From Roseiconus nitratireducens (GTDB lineage Bacteria > Planctomycetota > Planctomycetia > Pirellulales > Pirellulaceae): 64,000 nt of DNA. Shown here in pieces: positions 34,263 through 40,451 of this stretch. Under the pieces are notes generated by a model. That model was not told where the DNA came from. It saw only the letters and a list, made by a program, of their open reading frames with translations, and ran no database searches. How positions within the stretch are numbered: position 1 is the first letter of the stretch; each line of letters begins with the position of its first letter. A program made the position numbers and the translations under genes. The stretch is taken from contig NZ_VWOX01000014.1 of the NCBI RefSeq assembly GCF_008629675.1, positions 116,488 through 180,487 on the forward strand, written 5' to 3'.

Positions 34263-34549
34263 TGGTCGGTGCCCTCCTTCAAGCGATACCAAGAAACGCC
34301 GCCCGGTCCTTCTCGCCAGTAGGTGTAACTTGCCTCATTGAGATTGCCGGCTTCGGCTTCAATCAACAGGTCATGGCCGGAGATGTACAGCGGTCGGTGG
34401 TCTTTCGCTTTCGTCGGAGCGTCCGTCACGCCACGGATTACCTTCGGATGCGATTGCCCTGCATTGGCTTGCGATGCTTCAGGCGGGATGCCGAGCAACT
34501 GCCGACCCGCCTTGATGATTCGATTCATGATTCCGTCACCTTTGTTCAT
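34259..34549 (-). CDS. Element-encoded 96-aa protein
   Basis: MNKGDGIMNRIIKAGRQLLGIPPEASQANAGQSHPKVIRG followed by DHRPLYISGHDLLIEAEAGNLNEASYTYWREGPGGVSWYRLKEGTDQ. An alternative ATG at 34528 (MNRIIKAG) would give 89 aa. No domain recognised; it precedes the coiled-coil and capsid genes. Confidence 0.6.
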   Translation of the reverse strand: MNKGDGIMNRIIKAGRQLLGIPPEASQANAGQSHPKVIRGVTDAPTKAKDHRPLYISGHDLLIEAEAGNLNEASYTYWREGPGGVSWYRLKEGTDQ

Positions 34550-34561
34550 GGTGACCAGAAT

Positions 34562-34786
34562 CTACATCCCGGTATCCGCCGATCTCCGCACTGCGGAATC
34601 GGGTTCAAGAATTTCTTTGAAGTGTCTGCCGCATTCCTGGCAGACGCATCGACGCATCAGAACATCCTCATCGCCCACTTCGGAGCGGACGGTGATTGGG
34701 CGTCGGAAGGTGAAGCAGTGAGGGCACTGTGTACGGACACCCCACGCTTCCTTGGCTGTTGTCCAATCAATCCGTTGACCGTTCAT
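34562..34786 (-). CDS. Small zinc-ribbon protein
   Basis: A 74-aa protein with two cysteine pairs, TQCPHCFTFRRP and RCVCQECGRHFKEI, spaced as in a rubredoxin-like zinc ribbon. Its ATG overlaps the stop of the upstream gene (ATGA). Such ribbons occur in phage transcription factors and terminase-associated proteins, but nothing here decides. Confidence 0.65.
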   Translation of the reverse strand: MNGQRIDWTTAKEAWGVRTQCPHCFTFRRPITVRSEVGDEDVLMRRCVCQECGRHFKEILEPDSAVRRSADTGM

Positions 34787-35100
34787 GGCAGAATGCCCCC
34801 AGCCCCCTGAGAGTTTACCAAGTTGTTGGCTTGCTTTCTGTGTTTCAAAGGCGCGGGCTCGCTTGCCGCGAGAGGACGGTTGACCCTGCCAGAAGGACCC
34901 AAGCGGGGCACCGGGTCCTTCCGTGGTCGCCTGCCATGCTTTCGCGGCAGCGAGTCCCGCAAGTTAGACACCTCTTCAACCAGCAGTAGAATCATGGGGG
35001 CCTGGGGGCGGCTGCACCTTGGGTCCTTCCGAAGCCGACCATTAGGTGTCTGCGGTTGGCGAGCCCGCGCGGTTGATAATACAGTCCGTCCGGTTCTCAT
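34783..35100 (-). CDS. Arg/Pro-rich 105-aa ORF coupled on both sides by ATGA overlaps
   Basis: Starts inside the stop of the upstream gene (ATGA at 35097-35100) and ends inside the start of the zinc-ribbon gene (ATGA at 34783-34786), which strongly suggests translation. The product has no recognisable domain and is rich in Arg, Pro and Lys (SLPRKHGRRPRKDPVPRLGP), so DNA binding is conceivable. The DNA itself is unusually full of inverted repeats (34851-35070), so it may have a second, non-coding role. Confidence 0.5.
   Translation of the reverse strand: MRTGRTVLSTARARQPQTPNGRLRKDPRCSRPQAPMILLLVEEVSNLRDSLPRKHGRRPRKDPVPRLGPSGRVNRPLAASEPAPLKHRKQANNLVNSQGAGGILP
34851..35070. repeat. Nested inverted repeats, candidate structured origin or packaging site
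   Basis: Perfect complementary pairs: GCGCGGGCTCGC (34851) with 35059-35070; TGCCGCGA (34864) with 34942-34949; GAAGGACCC (34892) with GGGTCCTTC at 34913; GAAGGACCCAAG (34892) with 35018-35029; AGACACCT (34966) with 35044-35051. GGGTCCTTC occurs twice on the same strand, giving alternative pairings. Density exceeds anything else in the window. Confidence 0.6.
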
Positions 35101-35372
35101 CGCTTCGCCCTCCGCTTCCGTGGTGGCTTCGTGATCGTCTCTTGGATTGCCCGGCGAAGCTCCCACGCCTCGCTCTCGCTGCCGTCAACGAATGACCGAA
35201 GGGCTTGGATGTCATCGCTGATAGTGATGGAAAAAAGGGCGTAATGACCGCCCGAATCTTTCCGCAGGACGTAGACGGAATCGCCCGTGGTTTCATCGTG
35301 ACCAGCCAGGATGCGTCTTTTGTCGTCAATTTCGACTAACACCATACGTGCCAAGGGTTTAGGTTCATCCAT
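35097..35372 (-). CDS. Element-encoded 91-aa protein
   Basis: MDEPKPLARMVLVEIDDKRRILAGHDETTGDSVYVLRKDSGGHYALFSITISDDIQALRSFVDGSESEAWELRRAIQETITKPPRKRRAKR. N-terminal beta-rich part, helical middle, and basic C-terminal tail. Downstream of the primase gene beyond a cluster of GGAACA repeats. No family recognised. Confidence 0.6.
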   Translation of the reverse strand: MDEPKPLARMVLVEIDDKRRILAGHDETTGDSVYVLRKDSGGHYALFSITISDDIQALRSFVDGSESEAWELRRAIQETITKPPRKRRAKR

Positions 35373-35381
35373 GGGGGTGGA

Positions 35382-35471
35382 TGTTCCAGGTTGTTCCGGG
35401 TTAGTTCGTTAGTCGCCTAGGAGGAGTGTTTTCTTAGGGACGGAACATGTAACTCGGAACAACTCGGAACA
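35382..35471. promoter_or_regulatory. Cluster of GGAACA/TGTTCC repeats (iteron- or operator-like)
   Basis: TGTTCC at 35382 and 35392 (10 bp apart) faces GGAACA at 35442, 35456 and 35466. AACTCGGAAC is perfectly duplicated in tandem at 35451-35470. The 10-bp phasing puts sites on one face of the helix. It lies just after the primase-helicase gene. Confidence 0.6.
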
Positions 35472-35472
35472 C

Positions 35473-37755
35473 TTAGCTCCGAATTGAGATTCCGGCGTAC
35501 ACCCAACGGCCGCGATTTGGACCATTAGATGCCTTGCTCTTGCTGTGATGACGTGACATCTCCCGACCGAACATGGTGGATGTCATCGTGCCGCCGTTGT
35601 CCTTGTAGTGTTGGTGGAGCCGTCTCGCAGTGACCTCCAGCCCCGGTCCAATCTCGCAGCATTCGTCGATGAATTCCTGCAACGGGTCTTCGCTCTGCTG
35701 ATACTGAATCGTCGCATCGGTGACGGCTTTCGCTTGCAGAAACTTCCGACCAGCCCCGAGATACAGAGCCAGCCCGTCAATCATCCAGTTGAGGATTCCG
35801 GGACCCTCGTTGGCGACCAGCCACTCATTGAACGCCTTGCGAATCGTCAGCCCTTCGACCTTGCTCAGGTCTTGCGTAAATGGAATCTGTTTGATTCGAC
35901 GCCAGACGCCTTGGTCGGTGCCCCGAATCTTCGGTAGGTGGTTGCAGGCGACAAAGAAAGTGTGGGTCCGCTGGAACGTCCACCAATCCTCTCGCATCCT
36001 TCGAGCGGTGATGAACTTCTCGCCGGTCAGTTCCTTCATCCGTGCTTCACGCAATGGCTGTTCCTGGTCGGGCTCGGCAATGACAACCAAGCGTTGACCG
36101 TAAAGCGAAGCGATGTTGCTGGCGTGTTCGCTGGAACGTCCAAGCAGCAATGACTCGCCGGCGACCGTTGCGTAATCGCCGAGCAGTTCAACCAACGCAT
36201 TCCAGATTGTCGATTTCCCGTTGCATCCGTCGCCGTAAGCAATCGGCAGAATCGCTTCTCCGGTGTCGCCGGTCATCGAGTAGCCGAACAGCTGTTGCAA
36301 GTAGATGGCGAGGTCTTCATCGCCGCCAGTGACCAGCCCGATGGTTTTCTTCCACTCGGGGCAGGTTGCGTTCTCGTCATAGTCGACCGAAGCAATCTGC
36401 GTGATGAGGTCTGATTGCCGGTGCTCCCGGAATCTCCCGGTCAGCAATTCAAACGTGCCGTTTTGCAGATTGATTAGAAATGGGTCTGCGTTGATGTCGG
36501 CAACATCGACAACGACTCGGCTGTCAGACCTTGCACACTTCAGAACCGCTTCCAAGCCGCGGACGTTGTTGATTCGGCGAATCTCACTGTACCCCGCCTT
36601 GATGTCTTTTTCGTCGGGGTGTCGCTCTTTCACGAATGCCGCCAGGTCATCCCACAACGAGCGAGCAAACTCCCGAACGATGTTCAGCACGTAGCTTTGG
36701 TCAGGGTCCACCTTGAACCGCTTGCCATCCCAGACGATGAACTTGCCCCACTGCGGAACGTATCGGAATCGGTCTTCGAATCGGTTCACGAAGAGCGTTG
36801 CAAGCTCGCTGTCGTTGCGTTGCTCGTCGTCTTCAATCCACGAATAGCATTCGGGCTTGGTGTCGCCATCGGCTTTAGGTTGGCGTTTCCGGCCGCTGGG
36901 CTTTCGATGCTTCTCTGGTCGTGGCGTGCCATTGGTCGCCGCACTTCTGACCACCTGGGCAATCTCCCTTTCCGGCAATGGGTCCGGCAGACTGTCGTTC
37001 CACTGATTAACCACGTCCAAAACGTCATCGTGGCTTGGTCCAGCTCCGCTTTCGTCACGAAGTGCAAACAGGTTTCCCGCCAATCGGAACGCTGAATTGT
37101 TCCGATCGCCTTTTGCGGGGGCGTCGGCTCCGCTTGCGTACGCTTGGAGGATTTCGAGAATCGGCGTCGTCGTGTCTGGGGCGGACTTGGGACGTTGCTT
37201 CCGCTCTGGTGGCTTCTCCACCTCGGGCATCAGAAACTCGCTGCAAATCCAATCAACAGCGTGTTGCCCGTTCTCGGCAATCGTCGCATTGCCGGCGTAG
37301 GTGTCGCCAGTGATGGTCCAGAACCGATTGAAGTCATAAACCTCCATCTGTTGTTTATTGCCGCCAAACTTTTTGGTACATCGTGCCCCCTCGGGCTTCG
37401 CACCACGAACAACAAACTTGATGCCCCTTTTGCTCGGCGATACTTCGGCGAAGCCAACGCCATCGAGTCTGGTGACAATCGGCACCGCCCATTCCCTGAG
37501 CTCGCCTTTCGCATCCAGGCAGTTATCAAGGTCGATGCCGGTATAGGGGTCATCGGGTGTTATGACGAAGCCAACGTGAGCCCCCTTTGATGTCGCCTCG
37601 GTGAACGTCGCAAAGGTTGCGGGGTCATTCGACCGAAACGTCATCCCGCTGGGCGTCGTCGGCACCTTGTTGCCGTCTTGGTTGATGTACCACGTACACC
37701 ATTGCTTCCGCTCCCGTAGCTCATCGGGAACTATCAAATCCGTTGCTGTGCTCAT
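35473..37755 (-). CDS. P4-type primase-helicase
   Basis: A 760-aa replication protein. The N-terminal third is a primase-polymerase-like domain (KVPTTPSGMTFRSNDPATFATF, GFVITPDDPYTGIDLDNCLD, GVGFAEVSPSKRGIKFVVRG). The centre holds a D5-type domain, WGKFIVWDGKRFKVDPDQ. The C-terminal half is a superfamily 3 helicase with Walker A YGDGCNGKSTIWNALVELLGDY near residues 505-515, LVVIAEPDQEQPLREARMKELTGEKFITAR and FFVACNHLPKIRGTDQGVWRRIKQIPF. Proteins of this layout replicate P4-like satellites and many integrative elements. Its ATG overlaps the previous stop (ATGA). Confidence 0.9.
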   Translation of the reverse strand: MSTATDLIVPDELRERKQWCTWYINQDGNKVPTTPSGMTFRSNDPATFATFTEATSKGAHVGFVITPDDPYTGIDLDNCLDAKGELREWAVPIVTRLDGVGFAEVSPSKRGIKFVVRGAKPEGARCTKKFGGNKQQMEVYDFNRFWTITGDTYAGNATIAENGQHAVDWICSEFLMPEVEKPPERKQRPKSAPDTTTPILEILQAYASGADAPAKGDRNNSAFRLAGNLFALRDESGAGPSHDDVLDVVNQWNDSLPDPLPEREIAQVVRSAATNGTPRPEKHRKPSGRKRQPKADGDTKPECYSWIEDDEQRNDSELATLFVNRFEDRFRYVPQWGKFIVWDGKRFKVDPDQSYVLNIVREFARSLWDDLAAFVKERHPDEKDIKAGYSEIRRINNVRGLEAVLKCARSDSRVVVDVADINADPFLINLQNGTFELLTGRFREHRQSDLITQIASVDYDENATCPEWKKTIGLVTGGDEDLAIYLQQLFGYSMTGDTGEAILPIAYGDGCNGKSTIWNALVELLGDYATVAGESLLLGRSSEHASNIASLYGQRLVVIAEPDQEQPLREARMKELTGEKFITARRMREDWWTFQRTHTFFVACNHLPKIRGTDQGVWRRIKQIPFTQDLSKVEGLTIRKAFNEWLVANEGPGILNWMIDGLALYLGAGRKFLQAKAVTDATIQYQQSEDPLQEFIDECCEIGPGLEVTARRLHQHYKDNGGTMTSTMFGREMSRHHSKSKASNGPNRGRWVYAGISIRS

Positions 37756-38039
37756 TGATTAGACTCCAATTCATCAATTAATTCGTTGACGGCTGTCATT
37801 GCATTCCTGCAACCGCCTTTCCGGTCGGGGTGGTATTTCGCCGAGAAGCGGCGTCGAAGTGCCCGGAGGTCGGGCTGGTGTCGTCGATGGATTTCGGTCT
37901 CTGGCGACCGTTGCTGCGACAATCGACGCAGCACGTAAATGCTCAGAGGCGGACGCAAATCGACGTTCTTGAATAGCCATTGGATGTAGTCGTCAGGAAC
38001 TTCATCAAACGGCTTTCCCTTGTATTGTCCAAAGGGCAT
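37752..38039 (-). CDS. DUF3820-like protein with a J-domain-like C-terminus
   Basis: A 95-aa protein. The N-terminus MPFGQYKGKPFDEVPDDYIQWLF is the DUF3820 ('MPFGKYKG') signature. The C-terminal half, LRALRRRFSAKYHPDRKGGCRNAMTAVNELIDEL, reads like helices II-III of a J domain, including the HPD tripeptide. The stop overlaps the primase ATG. A J-domain cofactor for replication or capsid assembly would be logical, but is inference. The frame is open upstream to 38282 but only as non-conserved sequence. Confidence 0.7.
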   Translation of the reverse strand: MPFGQYKGKPFDEVPDDYIQWLFKNVDLRPPLSIYVLRRLSQQRSPETEIHRRHQPDLRALRRRFSAKYHPDRKGGCRNAMTAVNELIDELESNQ

Positions 38040-38127
38040 TCGGTACACTGTGAACGGTCCTCCAAATCTTCCGTGTGTTGACCATTTGCCCGCCGGCTGT
38101 TGCTTCCAGCCGAGCGGGCTTTTTCGT

Positions 38128-38391
38128 TCAATCGAAGATGGGCTCACGCTTGGTCGTCGTGCGACGTTTGCGTGATGGCTTCGGCTCAACAGACGCCGGG
38201 TTGCGGCGATGGAGAAGAAAACGCCCCAAGTCGTTCTCAGCGATTCGCCACCGGGGACGCTCGCCGTTCGGAACTTTGGCAACGTTTGATGCGGGCAGCT
38301 CGCCCGAATGAATCCAGCCCAGGATTTTGTCGGGCTTCACCCCAAGTAGCTCGGCCGCCTGGGGTGGTGTGAAGAATTGTTGCGACAACAT
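38128..38391 (-). CDS. Excisionase/AlpA-like helix-turn-helix protein
   Basis: An 87-aa protein with a MerR/excisionase-type HTH: FFTPPQAAELLGVKPDKILGWIHSGELPASNVAK, then a wing ERPRWRIAENDLGRFLLHRR and a basic tail (KPSRKRRTTTKRE). This matches the 'excisionase family DNA-binding domain' that bends att DNA or activates the operon. Located between the integrase and replication genes, as expected. Confidence 0.8.
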   Translation of the reverse strand: MLSQQFFTPPQAAELLGVKPDKILGWIHSGELPASNVAKVPNGERPRWRIAENDLGRFLLHRRNPASVEPKPSRKRRTTTKREPIFD

Positions 38392-38490
38392 GCGATAGAC
38401 TCCCTTTGCATGAGACGCTGGGATTCTGCCGCATGTTTTGCGTTTGAAAACTGAAAGCGAGCGAGACTTTCACCCGCTTTCACCCCGGAT

Positions 38491-39015
38491 TCAACGGTTG
38501 TTTTCGTTGAAGTCTGGCGTGGTCAATTCGTGGTGTTCCGCATAACGCCGAGCACGCTCCTTGATGGCTGGTCGAGTCATCGGAACTTTCCAGCCGTCAG
38601 ATTTTTTTCGCTTTTCTAGTTCGGCTTTCACCTCGTTGAACTTCATAGAGCCGATGTTTTCGAAAATCCAACGGTCAGCGGGGTAATCCTTGGGCCACGG
38701 ATAGCCCCCGTTTTGCTTTGGAATGGCTGAAGCAATTTCGATTATTGCGTCCGAGACATCCTCTCGAGTTGTTTGGAGTTTCAACGCCAGTTTGTAAATC
38801 TCCGCTGCTGAAGACTTGTCAGCGTGCTCAGCAAGGGCTCGAAGTTCGGTCGCCCGCTGCCTTTTCTGGCCGTTGTATCGGGCAACTAGTGCGGAATAGC
38901 GTCCTTGGGTTTCGGTACCGAGTGATTCCCGCCAGCCGGCGAGGATGTCCATCCCCAGAATGTGTTCCCTTCGGAGCTCGGTCGCCAATTCAATCAGTTC
39001 TCTATCAAGTCTCAT
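38491..39015 (-). CDS. Element-encoded 174-aa protein coupled to the integrase
   Basis: Its ATG overlaps the integrase stop (ATGA at 39012-39015). Mostly helical: LIELATELRREHILGMDILAGWRESLG, RYSALVARYNGQKRQRATELRALAEHADKSSAAEIYKLALKLQTTREDV, and a C-terminal basic region (TRPAIKERARRYAEHHELTTPDF). No family recognised; a helper or directionality factor is possible from position. Confidence 0.6.
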   Translation of the reverse strand: MRLDRELIELATELRREHILGMDILAGWRESLGTETQGRYSALVARYNGQKRQRATELRALAEHADKSSAAEIYKLALKLQTTREDVSDAIIEIASAIPKQNGGYPWPKDYPADRWIFENIGSMKFNEVKAELEKRKKSDGWKVPMTRPAIKERARRYAEHHELTTPDFNENNR

Positions 39016-40148
39016 TGGTCCACCTCCTCGCCATAGAGCCAGCCGTGAACCGTCTCGACCACCCGCCGCAATCGCTTATCAACTACCCGCTGGCGATAGC
39101 GGGCTGACATGTCATTCTCGCCCGGGATGTGCCCCATGACGTGTTTAACTGCGATGATGTCGCCGCACGCTTCGGCTTGCGTCTCGAACGTTCGACGGAA
39201 GCAATAGAAGCCCCTGCCCGTCTCAGGCAGCCCCACGGACTTCAGGACGGGCTTGAACGCTCCAGAGATGCGGTTGTTGCCCGTTCGGTTGTAGTCGATG
39301 TAATCACGCCCCCGGTTGCCAACGAAAAGGTAGTCAGAGCCTCCAGGGTGGCTTTCGATGGTGTCCCGGATTGCCTGAATCGTCTCCGCCCACAACGGCA
39401 CCCGCCGCTTCGTGGCAGTTTTCTCCCGTGGCCAGTTCAGCCACCCGGATTCCAGGTCGATGAACTCGGACTTGAGAAACGCCACGTCTTCATTTCCGAA
39501 TCCAGCCTGAACGCCGAGCAGAATCATCGCCCGCCACTTGGGTTCCACCTTATCGAGAAAGGTATGGATTTCCCCAGCGGTGAAGTCTTGGTCACCCTTT
39601 TTGAGCCGCACCCGCCGCATCACCTTTGCCGCCGGCGGCTTGAATCGCTTTCCAAAATGAGCGGGCTTCTTAAGTAGCCCCTCATCGACCGCAAAATTAA
39701 ACATCGACCGGACGTTGCCGATGCGATTCTTCAGGGCGGTCGGACCGTATCGCTTAGCGAGGTCTCGCCGCAGTTGGGCGAAGTCTTTGGGGGTCAGCGA
39801 TTCGGCGTCAGTGTCCTTGCCGAGCGATTCGAAAACCAGCTCGCAGGATTTCTTGTAGAAGTCGAACGTGTCCTGAACTAGCTCGGGCTCCTTCGCATCC
39901 AGCAAGTCCCGCTTGTCTTGCATCCAAGCTTCCGCCACGTCCTTGATGGTGGTGATGCCGTTTCGCTTGGGTTCCTTGCCGGCGAGCAGTTCGTACCACT
40001 GGGCAAGCGATTCGGTGCCTTCGGGGTCGTCGGCAACCTTCTCGAAGTAGTGGCGTTTACCCTTTCGTACCTTGCACCAGAGACCGGACGCCTTGTGAAT
40101 AGAGAGCGGTACTTTCCGCTTTTTGCGTCTGGATGTAGACTGAGCCAT
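39012..40148 (-). CDS. int: Tyrosine recombinase (integrase) of the element
   Basis: A 378-aa phage-type integrase. N-terminal arm/SAM-like region with MQDKRDLLDA..., then the catalytic domain from ~185. Box I, normally TGLRxxEL, reads QAGFGNEDVAFL, so the first catalytic Arg position holds Gly. KTATKRR supplies the beta-hairpin lysine, GFYCFRRTFETQA is box II with Tyr in the usual His position, VMGHI supplies the His, and the nucleophile is probably the Tyr of SARYRQ. RBS AGAAGGTG lies 6 nt before ATG 40148. Adjacent to the tRNA-Ser attachment site. Confidence 0.9.
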   Translation of the reverse strand: MAQSTSRRKKRKVPLSIHKASGLWCKVRKGKRHYFEKVADDPEGTESLAQWYELLAGKEPKRNGITTIKDVAEAWMQDKRDLLDAKEPELVQDTFDFYKKSCELVFESLGKDTDAESLTPKDFAQLRRDLAKRYGPTALKNRIGNVRSMFNFAVDEGLLKKPAHFGKRFKPPAAKVMRRVRLKKGDQDFTAGEIHTFLDKVEPKWRAMILLGVQAGFGNEDVAFLKSEFIDLESGWLNWPREKTATKRRVPLWAETIQAIRDTIESHPGGSDYLFVGNRGRDYIDYNRTGNNRISGAFKPVLKSVGLPETGRGFYCFRRTFETQAEACGDIIAVKHVMGHIPGENDMSARYRQRVVDKRLRRVVETVHGWLYGEEVDQ

Positions 40149-40185
40149 CGCATCACCTTCTTGCTGTAACGGGTAGGTGGTGTGC

Positions 40186-40223
40186 GGTTTTGCTCGTTAC
40201 CAGCGGGCAAAACCACCTTTTTT
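40186..40223 (+). terminator. Terminator-like hairpin between integrase and tRNA
   Basis: GGTTTTGC (40186-40193) and GCAAAACC (40207-40214) form an 8-bp stem followed by ACC and six T. On the + strand it would shield the tRNA from read-through; it could instead be part of the att arm region. Confidence 0.45.
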
Positions 40224-40230
40224 GACCCCA

Positions 40231-40250
40231 AAAGGGTAGAAGAAAGGGTA
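40231..40250 (+). promoter_or_regulatory. Two AAAGGGTA motifs near the right end
   Basis: Copies at 40231-40238 and 40243-40250, 12 bp apart, with a related CGGGTAGG at 40170-40177. They match the half-sites of the 28742 palindrome at the other end of the element. Confidence 0.5.
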
Positions 40251-40273
40251 AGGTGGCTTGGCTTTGCTGTCAA

Positions 40274-40308
40274 TTAGCCGCCGAGAAGTCGTTTCTCTTA
40301 TAGAGAAA
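40274..40308 (+). promoter_or_regulatory. Possible element-supplied promoter for tRNA-Ser, overlapping a palindrome
   Basis: Weak TTAGCC (40274) and TATAGA (40299) boxes, 19-bp spacer, with the second 12 bp before the tRNA. The same spot is the perfect hairpin TTTCTCT-TAT-AGAGAAA (40292-40308). Speculative. Confidence 0.3.
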
Positions 40309-40314
40309 ACGCAA

Positions 40315-40356
40315 CCGGATGGGTGGCCGAGTGGTCGAAGGCTCTAGTCTTGAAAA
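40315..40356. repeat. attR: 42-bp direct repeat inside tRNA-Ser
   Basis: Identical to 28595-28636. It covers 2 bp before the tRNA and its first 40 nt, ending after the anticodon loop. Confidence 0.95.
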
Positions 40357-40403
40357 CTAGCGTAGGGGAAACTCTACCGTGGGTTCGAATCCCACCCCAT
40401 CCG
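40317..40403 (+). tRNA. tRNA-Ser (anticodon UGA)
   Basis: An 87-nt class II tRNA. Acceptor stem GGATGGG/CCCATCC with discriminator G, anticodon stem CTAGT/ACTAG around loop CTTGAAA (anticodon TGA), a long variable arm (GTAGGGGAAACTCTAC) and T arm GTGGGTTCGAATCCCAC. CCA is not encoded. The gene is intact because the integrated element restores its 5' half. Confidence 0.95.
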
Positions 40404-40451
40404 CTGCTGCCGTCGGTCCCAAAAGTCGGTCGGCTTTCTTGGGCGAGATTG

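Larger units (their letters stand above)
28595..40356. mobile_element. Integrated phage-satellite-like element in tRNA-Ser(UGA)
   Basis: About 11.7 kb between 42-bp direct repeats, with a tyrosine recombinase next to the right repeat. The genes, almost all minus-strand and tightly overlapping, run integrase, orf174, excisionase-like HTH, DUF3820/J-like, primase-helicase, several small ORFs, coiled-coil protein, major capsid, orf68, tape measure, small ORFs and an HTH protein. Terminase, portal, prohead protease, tail tube and lysis genes are not seen. Gene order is compact and no frame is visibly broken, which argues against simple prophage decay. Confidence 0.9.
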
